Shown piece by piece: positions 48,607-57,816 of a DNA stretch of 64,000 nt. The notes under the pieces were generated by a model. The model saw nothing but the letters and a program-made list of their open reading frames with translations. It had not been told where the DNA came from and made no database searches. The DNA comes from CAWBOY01 sp963790585 (GTDB lineage: Bacteria; Planctomycetota; Planctomycetia; Gemmatales; Gemmataceae), in NCBI GenBank assembly GCA_963790585.1, contig CAWBOY010000001.1, positions 496,001 through 560,000 of the forward strand. Direction: 5' to 3'. Position numbers and translations under genes: made by a program. The stretch's first letter is position 1. Every line of letters starts with the position of its first letter.

Positions 48607-50319
48607 ATGACCTCCTCACGCTCCGGCAAGCTCCTGCCCCTCGCGGGAACTGCGGCTATATTCGCTGGCGTCATCACCTTCGCCATCTGGCAAAACAGCC
48701 AGGCGGCCAAGATTGATGACAAGAAGGATGCAAAAGTATCCGCGTCGGAAGCCAAAGCCGGCAGTTGGCCTCTTTTCGGCGGCACCGTTCAGCGCAATCT
48801 AGTAAATACGGTCGATCGCAACCTGGCGACCTCCTGGGACCCAGCCAAGGGCACCAATATCAAGTGGAGCATCGAACTCGGATCCAAGGCCTACGGCGGC
48901 CCGGTCGTGTCCGGTGGCAAGATCTTCATGGGCACCAACAACAATCGCCCACGCAACCCGCGCGACAAGACCAAGGATGGCCACCCGATCGACAAGGGCG
49001 TATTGATGTGCTTCCGCGAAAGCGATGGGCAATTCTTGTGGCAAGCGGTCTACGATAAACTCGCGGCCGGGCGCGTTCAAGATTGGCCTGATGAAGGCAT
49101 CTGCTCCGCTCCGTATGTCGAGGGAGACCGCCTTTATTATGTCTGTAATCGCGGCGAAGTCATCTGCGGCAGCGTCGATGGCTATTCGGAGGGCAAGACC
49201 GAGCCGACGATGAAGGGGTACACCGACAAAACCGACGGCGGCGTCTTCTGGCGCCTTGATATGATCAAGGAATTGGGCGTCTTCCCCCATAATCTCTCGA
49301 CATGCTCGCCACTGGTGGTCGGCGATACGCTCTTCGTCATCACGAGCAACGGCGTCGATGAAGGGCATCTCAACATCCCGGCACCGGCCGCTCCAAGCTT
49401 CCTGGCCATCGACAAAAAGACCGGCAAGGTCAAATGGAAGAACAACCTACCAAGCGTTCGCGCTGTCGATCCTCCGGCTGGCGGCATCAAAGCTCTGACC
49501 ACCAAAGGTTTGGCCCTGATGCACGGTCAATGGTCCAACCCGGTATATGCCGAGCCGACCGGCGGCAAGCCACAGATTATCTTCCCGGGCGGCGACGGCT
49601 GGATGTACTCGTTCAATCCAGCCAACGGCGATCTGATATGGAAATTTGATTGCAATCCGAAAGCCTCGTTCTATAAATTGGGCGGCGAGGGGACGCGCAA
49701 CGACTTTGTTTGCACCCCAGTGATCGCCGATAATAAGTTGTATATCGGCGTCGGCCAGGACCCCGAACATAACAAGGGCGTGGGCCATTTCTGGTGCATC
49801 GACATCACTAAGGTTCCCAACAATCCCGAAAAGGATTTGTCCCCGTTCAGCGATCCCAAAGATCCCAACCCCAAGTTCGATCCAAAGGATCCCAAGAACA
49901 AAGACTCAGGTCTCGTGTGGCACTACGGGGGCTTCAAACTCCCGGACGACAAGACCTATGAACGCGACTATTACTTTGGCCGTACCATGAGTACATGCTC
50001 AGTTCATGAAGGCCTCGTTTACGCCGGCGAGTATGACGGCGTCGTGCATTGCTTCGATGCCAATACGGGTAAACAGTATTGGGAGCACGACTTGGAGAAA
50101 GACACCTGGAGTTCGCCCTACTGGGTCGACGGCAAAGTGTTCATCGGCAACGAGGACGGCAAGGTCTTCATTTTCGAGCATGGCAAAGAGAAAAAACTCC
50201 TCAACACCGTGTCGATGGGGTCGGGCAGTGTGGTGATCCGCGTCACTCCGGTAGTGTGTAGCGGCGTAATGTATGTCTGCACCGAGAATCCGTGCCGCAT
50301 GTATGCAATTAAGAAGTAG
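48607..50319 (+). CDS. Exported PQQ-type beta-propeller protein 4
   Basis: 570 aa, intact. Start follows GGAGAAATAACCC. N-terminal membrane anchor or signal (LLPLAGTAAIFAGVITFAIW). Propeller blades include WSNPVYAEPTGGKPQIIFPG and GEYDGVVHCFDANTGKQYWE. It is paralogous along its length to protein 5 (shared GGDGWxYxFxxxxGxLxWKFDCNPK and KDSGLVWHxGG). Confidence 0.86.
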   Translation: MTSSRSGKLLPLAGTAAIFAGVITFAIWQNSQAAKIDDKKDAKVSASEAKAGSWPLFGGTVQRNLVNTVDRNLATSWDPAKGTNIKWSIELGSKAYGGPVVSGGKIFMGTNNNRPRNPRDKTKDGHPIDKGVLMCFRESDGQFLWQAVYDKLAAGRVQDWPDEGICSAPYVEGDRLYYVCNRGEVICGSVDGYSEGKTEPTMKGYTDKTDGGVFWRLDMIKELGVFPHNLSTCSPLVVGDTLFVITSNGVDEGHLNIPAPAAPSFLAIDKKTGKVKWKNNLPSVRAVDPPAGGIKALTTKGLALMHGQWSNPVYAEPTGGKPQIIFPGGDGWMYSFNPANGDLIWKFDCNPKASFYKLGGEGTRNDFVCTPVIADNKLYIGVGQDPEHNKGVGHFWCIDITKVPNNPEKDLSPFSDPKDPNPKFDPKDPKNKDSGLVWHYGGFKLPDDKTYERDYYFGRTMSTCSVHEGLVYAGEYDGVVHCFDANTGKQYWEHDLEKDTWSSPYWVDGKVFIGNEDGKVFIFEHGKEKKLLNTVSMGSGSVVIRVTPVVCSGVMYVCTENPCRMYAIKK

Positions 50320-50338
50320 GAACAGTAAAAACTACGAA

Positions 50339-50408
50339 GAGCCTATCCGAAAAAGGGGTCAGACCCCTTCAAATTCAAGGGGGTCTGACCCCTTTTTCGG
50401 ATAGGCTC
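50339..50408. repeat. Perfect 29-bp-arm palindrome between PQQ genes 4 and 5
   Basis: GAGCCTATCCGAAAAAGGGG begins the left arm (50339-50367); the right arm (50380-50408) is its exact complement ending CGGATAGGCTC, with a 12-base loop. The inner stem GGGGTCAGACCCC is itself a palindrome. It could terminate the upstream transcript. Confidence 0.92.
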
Positions 50409-50441
50409 TAAATTCTCGCCTCCTTCGTTGGAGCCTCCTGG

Positions 50442-51941
50442 ATGACGCCGCAAAAATCCGCCCATATAGCTCTTTTCGGCATGACGATGCTACTCGCGGC
50501 TCTTACGGCCGGTTCGTCGCTGTCGCGCCCCGATGAGAAGCTGATCGCTCTGCCGGATCGTAACGGCGTCAATCTGGCCGAGAAAGGACTCCCGGGCGAC
50601 TGGGACATTAAGAAGGGAACCAACATCAAGTGGAAGGCCCCCATCGGCAAGGGGACGTATGGTCGTGTCGTCATCGCTGGCGACAGGCTCTTTGTAGGTA
50701 CGAACAACGATAAGCCGTTTGACCCAAGTGTGAAAGGCGACAAGGGAATTTTGGCTTGTTTCCAGGCCAGTGATGGCAAGTTTCTCTGGCAAGCCGTCCA
50801 CGACAAGCTTCCGGACCCAAACCACAATGATTGGCCCGATATCGGCATCGTGTCGATCCCAGTCGTCGAAGGAAATAGGGTCTATTACGTTAGCAATCGC
50901 TGTGAAGTCGTCTGCGCCGACACGGCCGGCGATGGCGGCAAGGCGAAAATTCTCTGGTCGTTTGACATGATCAAAGAGTTGGATGTTTACCCTTGCTACG
51001 CTTCGGCGAGTTCGCCGCTTATCATTGGCGATCTCGTTTTCGCGCTCACATCCAACGGCGTCGATCCGGATGATCTGAACCTGATCAAGCCCAAGGCGGC
51101 CAGTTTCGTCGCGGTCGACAAAAAGACCGGCAAACTCAAATGGTCGAGCAACCTTCCCGGCGCCAAGATTCTCTATGGTCAATGGTCGAGCCCGGCGGCG
51201 GCGCAGGTGGACGGCAAGTGGCAGGTGATTTTCCCCGGCGGTGATGGCTGGCTCTATGGCTTCGAGGCTGAGAGCGGCAAGCTGCTATGGAAGTTTGACT
51301 GCAACCCGAAGAAATCCGTTTACAAGAAAGGCGGCGGCAAAAGCGATCGCAACTATCTTACAGCCACGCCTGTGGTTTTCGACAACAAGGTCTACATCGG
51401 CGTCGGCCAATATGGCGACGCGGGAGGAGGCGTTGGTCATCTTTGGTGCGTCGATCTCACCAAAAAGCCTACGAACACAGACCTCGACCTATCGCCCGTA
51501 GCCGACAATTTCGATCCGAAAGATCCTGTTAATAAAGATTCGGGTCTCGTCTGGCATTTCGGCGGCCTGGTCATGCCCAAGCCCGCCGCCGGCGACAGAG
51601 AATATATCTTCGATCGAACCCTCAGTTCGGTCACCGTCGTCGATGGTCTGCTTTATGCGGCCGACGTTGCAGGCTTCGTTTACTGCCTCGACGCGAAGAC
51701 CGGCAAAAAACATTGGGAATTCGACACCACGGCGGAGATTTGGGCTTCACCCTACTATGTAGATGGTAAAGTCTATCTCGGCACGGTGAGCGGCGATATG
51801 TTCGTGTTTGAACACGGCAAGACGTTTAAGGAACCGAAGAAAATCGAAATGGGCGAAGGCGTTTACACAGCGCCGGTCGCATCCAAGGGTGTGTTGTATC
51901 AGAGCACGGCTGCCCGCCTATTCGCTATCGCGAAGAAATAG
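50442..51941 (+). CDS. Exported PQQ-type beta-propeller protein 5
   Basis: 499 aa, intact. N-terminal signal (ALFGMTMLLAALTAGSS). Blades such as VVEGNRVYYVSNRCEVVCAD and VVDGLLYAADVAGFVYCLDA. It shares with protein 4 the order of blades and the KGTNIKWKAPIGKGTYG-type opening, so the pair is a second tandem duplication. It ends 35 bases before the second adenylate-forming enzyme gene. Confidence 0.86.
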   Translation: MTPQKSAHIALFGMTMLLAALTAGSSLSRPDEKLIALPDRNGVNLAEKGLPGDWDIKKGTNIKWKAPIGKGTYGRVVIAGDRLFVGTNNDKPFDPSVKGDKGILACFQASDGKFLWQAVHDKLPDPNHNDWPDIGIVSIPVVEGNRVYYVSNRCEVVCADTAGDGGKAKILWSFDMIKELDVYPCYASASSPLIIGDLVFALTSNGVDPDDLNLIKPKAASFVAVDKKTGKLKWSSNLPGAKILYGQWSSPAAAQVDGKWQVIFPGGDGWLYGFEAESGKLLWKFDCNPKKSVYKKGGGKSDRNYLTATPVVFDNKVYIGVGQYGDAGGGVGHLWCVDLTKKPTNTDLDLSPVADNFDPKDPVNKDSGLVWHFGGLVMPKPAAGDREYIFDRTLSSVTVVDGLLYAADVAGFVYCLDAKTGKKHWEFDTTAEIWASPYYVDGKVYLGTVSGDMFVFEHGKTFKEPKKIEMGEGVYTAPVASKGVLYQSTAARLFAIAKK

Positions 51942-51976
51942 AACCACCGACAAACTCATCGCTAGAGGAGTCTCCT

Positions 51977-53137
51977 GTGTCCGCAACCGCCGAAAAGACT
52001 GCCAGCCCGGATCAGATCAAACAAGCCAAGGAGCGCCTCGACGCGCACGTTCGCGAGATCGTGCAATGGCACTTCAACCCGGAAACGGGAACGCCATTTT
52101 GGTTAGATCGTGCAAAGACGTTCAAATTCAATCCGCTCAAAGATGTCCACTGCTTCGAGGACCTGAAGCTTTTCGGCATGTTCGAGGACGATTGGCTTCG
52201 CGGCGGACCGGTGCGCCGCTGGGTGCCCAAGGCCTTGAAGGATAAGCCAATTTACGTGTTCGAGACCGGCGGGACGACGGGTTTGCCCAAATCACGCATC
52301 GCGCATGAGGACTTCCGCATCGACTACTCAATGATGTCGGAGACGCTGCCTGACGAGCATTTTCCGCGTGGGTCGAATTGGCTGATGCTTGGCCCGTCCG
52401 GCCCGCGCCGGCTACGTTTGGCGATCGAGCATCTGGCTCAAGTGCGTGGCGGCATCTGTTTCTGCGTCGATCTCGATCCGCGCTGGGTCGTCAAGCTTCT
52501 CAAGGACCGGCGCATTGATGAGGTCAATAAATACAAAGAACATTGCATCGATCAGGCGATCACCATCCTCGCCGGCGGGCATGACATCAAATGTATGTTC
52601 ACAACGCCGAAACTACTTGAGTCATTGGCCGAGAAGTTGGAAAAAGGCGCCCTCGAAGATATGGTGAAAAAGCTGGGAGGCAAGGTCCCGCCCGGCGGCT
52701 TGCGCAGCATCCGCGCCGCCGGCATCACGGGTATCTTCAGTGGCGGCACCGAATTCACGCCGCAGTTCACGCGCTTCGCCTGCGAGGAACTGCTCGAAGG
52801 CGTGTACATGACGCCAACCTACGGCAACACCCTCATGGGCCTTGCCTGCTCCAAACCAGTCGGCCCGCATGACGGGTACAAGATCACCTACTACGCCCCA
52901 CAGCCACGCGCCGCTGTCGAAGTAGTTGATTTCAAGGACTACAACCGGTCGGTCGGATACGGAGAAACAGGCCGCGTGGTGTTGACGACGTTGACCAAGG
53001 AATTCTTCATGCCACGCTTCCCCGAGCGTGATGAGGGCGAGCGCGAACTGCCCTACGAAAAATTCCCCTGGGACGGCGTCAGCGGCGTGAGACCGTTCCA
53101 TGAATTCGCTAGTACGACGACGGTGGGCGTGTATTAG
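51977..53137 (+). CDS. Adenylate-forming enzyme 2 (LuxE/PaaK-like)
   Basis: 386 aa, GTG start after GAGGAG. The AMP-binding loop is YVFETGGTTGLPKSRIAHED; further conserved stretches are MLGPSGPRRLRLAIEHLAQ, a G-T-x-F-x(P) turn FSGGTEFTPQFTRF, and TPTYGNTLMGLACSKP. It is shorter than typical acyl-CoA ligases and close in size to LuxE acyl-protein synthetases, which pass an acyl group to a reductase. An aldehyde dehydrogenase follows two genes later. Substrate unknown. Confidence 0.72.
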   Translation: MSATAEKTASPDQIKQAKERLDAHVREIVQWHFNPETGTPFWLDRAKTFKFNPLKDVHCFEDLKLFGMFEDDWLRGGPVRRWVPKALKDKPIYVFETGGTTGLPKSRIAHEDFRIDYSMMSETLPDEHFPRGSNWLMLGPSGPRRLRLAIEHLAQVRGGICFCVDLDPRWVVKLLKDRRIDEVNKYKEHCIDQAITILAGGHDIKCMFTTPKLLESLAEKLEKGALEDMVKKLGGKVPPGGLRSIRAAGITGIFSGGTEFTPQFTRFACEELLEGVYMTPTYGNTLMGLACSKPVGPHDGYKITYYAPQPRAAVEVVDFKDYNRSVGYGETGRVVLTTLTKEFFMPRFPERDEGERELPYEKFPWDGVSGVRPFHEFASTTTVGVY

Positions 53138-53246
53138 GATTATGCCGAGTCTACGATGACACACGCGACCGACAGAGCCTGAAGCGTAAGCGAAGTCGGC
53201 ACCTTCGTCTCTGGCTAGGCGTCCAAAGTCCAGAAGGATTTCGGCA

Positions 53247-54029
53247 ATGCCATCACCATTTCCTGGTATGGACCCATACATTGAGGCGCCTTTTCTCTGG
53301 TCGGATTTCCATCTTTGCATGCTCGCAGCCATGCGCGAAGCTCTGAACGCGGTACTGCCGGCTGGTTACGTAGCGGCGGCGGATGTGCATGTGTGGTCCG
53401 ATGATCCTGATAAAGAAGAGGCAGTCCTTCTAGGCAGACGAGACGTGCCCATTGTTGAGGAAGGTTCTCACAACGGCGGTGTGGCAACAGCGGTTCAACA
53501 CGCAACGGCTCCGCGGGTAGGGCGCTTACCGGAAGCGCGCAAACGTACTAGACGCTACCTGCGAATCCATGAACTACAAACCAGTCGAGTAATCACTGTC
53601 ATCGAGTTGCTAAGCCCTTCGAATAAGACACCTGGTAAGGATCAAGATGTGTATTTGTCAAAGCGCGACGAATACCTTGCGACAGGGACGAATCTCGTCG
53701 AGATCGATCTGCTGCGTTCCGGCAAGCGGCCGCCACCCGGTGATGAACCTCCTTTAGCCGATTATTGCTATCTCATATCCCGCTCTTGGGAATTTCCGTC
53801 GTTTGGCATTTGGCCGATCGATCTTCAAGATGCTCTGCCTGATCTTCACGTCCCTCTCGCTGAAAATGAGTCCGACGCCATCGTCCCGATGCGAAATTGC
53901 CTCGATCGTTGTTATGACGGCGGCAGGTATTCCGTCCGGATCAATTATAAAAAGCCCCCGACCATTCCCTTGACCGAACGCGACGCCACCTGGTCACGCG
54001 AGCTTCTCGAACGACAAACCGCCCACTAA
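53247..54029 (+). CDS. DUF4058 family protein
   Basis: 260 aa. The start MPSPFPGMDPYIEAPFLWSD is the near-invariant DUF4058 opening, followed by YLRIHELQTSRVITVIELLS, SPSNKTPGKDQDVYLSKRDE and VEIDLLRSG, which resemble a PD-(D/E)XK or Uma2-like core. AAGGA lies eight bases before the ATG. The function of the family is unknown, and members are often found singly; here it sits between the acid-activating gene and the aldehyde dehydrogenase. Confidence 0.85.
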   Translation: MPSPFPGMDPYIEAPFLWSDFHLCMLAAMREALNAVLPAGYVAAADVHVWSDDPDKEEAVLLGRRDVPIVEEGSHNGGVATAVQHATAPRVGRLPEARKRTRRYLRIHELQTSRVITVIELLSPSNKTPGKDQDVYLSKRDEYLATGTNLVEIDLLRSGKRPPPGDEPPLADYCYLISRSWEFPSFGIWPIDLQDALPDLHVPLAENESDAIVPMRNCLDRCYDGGRYSVRINYKKPPTIPLTERDATWSRELLERQTAH

Positions 54030-54051
54030 CCCACCACGAGTAGACACCGAA

Positions 54052-55490
54052 ATGATCCACATACCCGCTCTGCGATTAGGTAAACCTTATTCCAGCCTCG
54101 AAAAAACGACGCTCGTTCATCATGTGACCGGCGATCCCGTCGCCGAAGTGAGCCAGGTCAATGGCGGACTGATCGCACGCGATCTCGGCAAAGTCGCGGC
54201 CGCGCGGCACGAGCTGGCCGCGGTCCCAATCAAGGATTTGATGGAGATGTGCCGCAAGGCCGCCGATCATTTCGTCGGCGGCACGCTGCCATGCGGCGAT
54301 CAGGCGCAGACGTTCGACGACTACATCCGCAGCCTTTCCTCGACGACTGGCTCGCCGATGGTCTTCTGTCGCCGCAACGCCGGGAAAGTCGAGTTCGTCC
54401 TGCGCAACATGGAGACGATTCTCGGCGGATTGACGCGCGGCCTTGATCTGAGCGTCCTCGATAAAGGATTTGGCGTTCAGGACGGTCGAATGCAGTGCTT
54501 CTTTCTGACGACCAACGCCTTCGGCGCGGTGCTACCGTCGAACTCCCCTGGTGTTCATTCTCTGTGGGTGCCCGCGATTGCGTTGAAAGCGCCGCTAGTA
54601 TTGAAGCCGGGCGCGAGGAGCCGTGGACGCCGAATCGCTTGCTCCAGGCGTTCATGAAAGCGGGGGTGCCAGCGAGCGCGCTGAGCTTTTATCCCACCGA
54701 TCATGCCGGTGCGAGCGAGATTCTGCGCGGCTGTGGCCGAAGTATGTTGTTCGGCGACGCCTCGACGACGGATACTTACAAAAACGATCATCGTGTCGAG
54801 CTGCACGGGCCGGGCTTCAGCAAGATTCTTCTCGGCAACGACTTGGTCGGTAACTGGCGCGAATATCTCGATCTCATGGTCGAATCGATCGCAGCCAACG
54901 GCGGCCGCTCGTGCATCAATGCCTCGGCTCTGTGGACGCCGGCTCATGGCCGCGCGATCGCTGAAGCCTTGGCCGAACGGCTGGCCAAGATTGTCGCCCG
55001 ACCTTGGGACGATCCACAAGCGGAATTGGCGGGCTTCGCCAACCCCGATGTCGCCGAGCGCATCTCGGGTATGGTGGACAATCTGCTGCAAACGCCCGGC
55101 GCGGTCGACCTCACGGAAAAAGCTCGTGGCAGCTCGCGGCTCGTCAAGCAAGGCCGTTGCGCCTGGCTCTTGCCCACCATTATTTGGTGCGACAGCCCCG
55201 AGCATCCGCTGGCGAACAAGGAATTCCTGTTCCCATTCGCTAGTGTCATCCAGTATCCTCAAGAGGAGACGCTGCAGAAGATCGGGCCTAGCCTCGTCGT
55301 CTCGGCCATTACCGAGGATGAGGAATTCACACGGGCACTCCTCGACTCTCCCAGTGTCGAGCGCTTAAACATTGGCCCGATCCCTACCACCCGCCTCAGC
55401 TGGGACCAACCGCATGAAGGTAACCTCTTTACCCACCTCTATCGCCAGCGGGCGTTCCAGCAAACACACCGTGGGGCTGCCTCCGTTTGA
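54052..55490 (+). CDS. Aldehyde dehydrogenase family / acyl reductase, frame break near 54612
   Basis: ~480 codons. ALDH motifs: SNSPGVHSLWVPAIALKAPL and LKPG-(x)-EEPWTPNRLLQAFM (joined by a -1 change near 54612, one missing base), and the Cys nucleophile in NGGRSCINASALWTPAHG. A late Glu-containing region (NKEFLFPFASVIQYP) resembles LEIFGPVxxV. It could reduce an activated acyl group to an aldehyde or oxidise an aldehyde. It overlaps the start of the alcohol dehydrogenase gene by 77 bases, indicating tight coupling. Confidence 0.8.
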
Positions 55491-56621
55491 TTATGTGCCT
55501 CTGAACCGCGTCGTGTTCGCGGCCGGCGCGATCGCTCAGCTCGGCGACTTGGCCCGCGAGTTGGGCGGCAAGCGAGCCTTGCTCGTAAGCGACCCCGGCC
55601 TCGAAAAGACCGGGCACCCGCGCCGAGCCCACGCCATTCTTCAAGAGGCCGGCGTCGAAACTTATCTCTTCGACAAGATCGAGGAAAACCCGACGACACG
55701 TCACGTCGGTTACGGCCTGGAGTTGGGGCGACGCCACAAGGTCGATCTGCTCGTGGCCATTGGCGGCGGCAGCCCAATGGACTGCGCCAAGGCCATTAAC
55801 TTCTTGCTGACCAACGGCGGCTCCATGTCGGATTACAAAGGCTTCGGTAAAGCCAAGCTGCCAATGTTGCCGTCGATCGGCATTCCGACTACCTCCGGCA
55901 CAGGCAGCGAAGCCCAATCTTATGCCCTCATCGCCGACGACAAAACCCATCTCAAAATGGCCTGCGGCGATCGTAAAGCAGCGTTTCAAGTGACCATTCT
56001 GGATCCGGAGTTGACTCTTACCTTGCCGCGCACCGTCACCGCGATCACAGCCGTTGACGCTCTTTCTCACGCGGTTGAATCCTACGTCACCGCGCGCGGC
56101 AACATGATGTCACGGACCTTTGCCTGTGAAGCATGGCGCCTCTTGGAGACGAACTACGAAACCGTGTTGACCCAGCCCGGCGACCTCGAAGCGCGCGGAG
56201 CCATGATGGTCGGCGCCCATTTGGCCGGCATGGCGATCGAAAATTCGATGCTCGGCTGCGCCATTCTTGCGCCAATCCGTTGACGGCCCACTATGGCATG
56301 ACTCACGGTATCGCCGTGGGTCTTATGCTGCCTCATGTCATCCGTTTCAACTCTGCCGTAGTCGGTGCCCTTTATGGCGACTTGGTCCACGAAGCCGGGC
56401 TGCTCAACGGTGACGCTCTGGCGGCGGGAGAAGTCCTGGCATTGCGCACGACAGAGTTTTTGCGCACAGCAGGTCTGCCGACGCGCTTGTCCGAATGCGG
56501 CGTGAGCCCGGGTATCTTCCCGATCCTCGCCGAGGAAGCGTCGCAGCAGTGGACCGCACGCTTCAACCCGCGACAAGTGACGGACATCGATTTATTGCGC
56601 CTCTATGAGGCGGCGTATTAA
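55414..56621 (+). CDS. Iron-containing alcohol dehydrogenase, frame break near 56262
   Basis: ~403 codons from MKVTSLPTSIASGRSS, chosen as the start just before the conserved part. NAD-binding GGGSPMDCAKAINFLL, PTTSGTGSEAQSYALI, and metal ligands Asp/His in DALSHAVESYVTA and later His in SCANPLTAHYGMTHGIAVGL. The break is a -1 change: MLGCA then HSCANPLTAHYG, consistent with CCC read as CC. It would reduce an aldehyde to an alcohol (or the reverse), fitting the aldehyde dehydrogenase upstream. Confidence 0.9.
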
Positions 56622-56718
56622 ACCTTGTTTACGAGTCCCAATCGCGAGTGCGGGGTTCAGCGGCAAGCACCTCGCGCTGGCGCTTTGACGTGGTAATCAA
56701 TTTGAAGGAGTTTCCCCC

Positions 56719-57801
56719 ATGATTCGCATCATCGCTGCGTTGTTCGCCACAATGCTCGTCGCGGCGGACACTGACTGGCTCCTCTATCGCGGCAATCCCA
56801 CGCAAACGGGCGTGGCCACGGGCAAACTTCCGGACGAGCTTGGCATCCTCTGGACCGTTGCGAGCGAAGACAGTATCGAAGGCGCTCCGGCCGTCGCCGA
56901 CGGCGTCGTCTACTTCGGTTCGATGGACGAGTATCTCTATGCCGTCGATCTCAATACAGGTGCGCAGAAATGGAAGCAAAAATTCGGCTCGTTCAAATCG
57001 TCACCCGCGATACGTGGCAAGCGCATCTACATCGGTGACGCGGACGGCGTGTTTTACTGCATCAATGCTGATAATGGTAACAAGGTTTGGGACTTCAAAA
57101 CCGGCTCGGAAATCGACGGCGGAGCCAATTTCGCGGACGATCGCATTCTGTTCGGCTCGCATGACGAAGCGCTGTATTGTCTGAAGCTCGATGGAACCGT
57201 CGATTGGAAGTTCAAGACGAATGGTCCCGTCAATGGTTCGCCACTGGTCTCCGAGGGCTACTCTTTCGTCGCCGGTTGCGATGGAGCCATGCACGTAGTC
57301 GATCTCAAAACGGGCAAAGAGCTGCGCTCTGTCGAACTCGACGGTCCGGCGGCGGCGACTGCGGCCGGCGTCGGCGATATGGTCTACGTCGGCACCATGA
57401 GCAATCAATTCAAGGCCGTGGATTGGAAAAAGGGCGAGGTTGTCTGGACCTACGAACCCAAGTTTCGGCCGCGCGAATTTTATGGTTCACCGGCGGTCGA
57501 AGGCGACATCGTCGTGACAGGCAGCCGTGACAAACGCATCCACGCAATCCATCGCAAGACCGGCGCGGCGATCTGGAGCGTGCCGACGAACGGCAAGGTC
57601 GATTCCTCTCCCGTCATTGTCGGAAATCGGGTTTACGCCGGGTCGTACGATAGTTTTCTTTGGGTGCTTGACCTGGAGACAGGACGCCAGTTACAAAAAT
57701 TGGCACTCGATGGCCCGGTTTCTGGCTCGCCCGCCGTGGTTGATGGCAAGTTACTGATTGGAACGCAGAAGGGGACGCTTTATTGCCTGGGAAAGAAATG
57801 A
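56719..57801 (+). CDS. Exported PQQ-type beta-propeller protein 6
   Basis: 360 aa, the shortest of the six, intact. AAGGAG nine bases before the ATG; signal MIRIIAALFATMLVAA. About seven regular blades with xxxVYFGSxDxxxYAVDxxTGxxxWKxKxGxxxxSSPAI, most like BamB-type propellers. It ends 16 bases from the convergent TolC gene. Confidence 0.88.
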   Translation: MIRIIAALFATMLVAADTDWLLYRGNPTQTGVATGKLPDELGILWTVASEDSIEGAPAVADGVVYFGSMDEYLYAVDLNTGAQKWKQKFGSFKSSPAIRGKRIYIGDADGVFYCINADNGNKVWDFKTGSEIDGGANFADDRILFGSHDEALYCLKLDGTVDWKFKTNGPVNGSPLVSEGYSFVAGCDGAMHVVDLKTGKELRSVELDGPAAATAAGVGDMVYVGTMSNQFKAVDWKKGEVVWTYEPKFRPREFYGSPAVEGDIVVTGSRDKRIHAIHRKTGAAIWSVPTNGKVDSSPVIVGNRVYAGSYDSFLWVLDLETGRQLQKLALDGPVSGSPAVVDGKLLIGTQKGTLYCLGKK

Positions 57802-57816
57802 TCTTCCGAGCCGCGG

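Noticed and set aside
42089..57801. PQQ-dependent methanol/ethanol dehydrogenases
   Set aside because: The propellers lack the recognisable vicinal Cys-Cys and catalytic Asp stretches of those enzymes and vary widely in length; only a propeller fold is supported.
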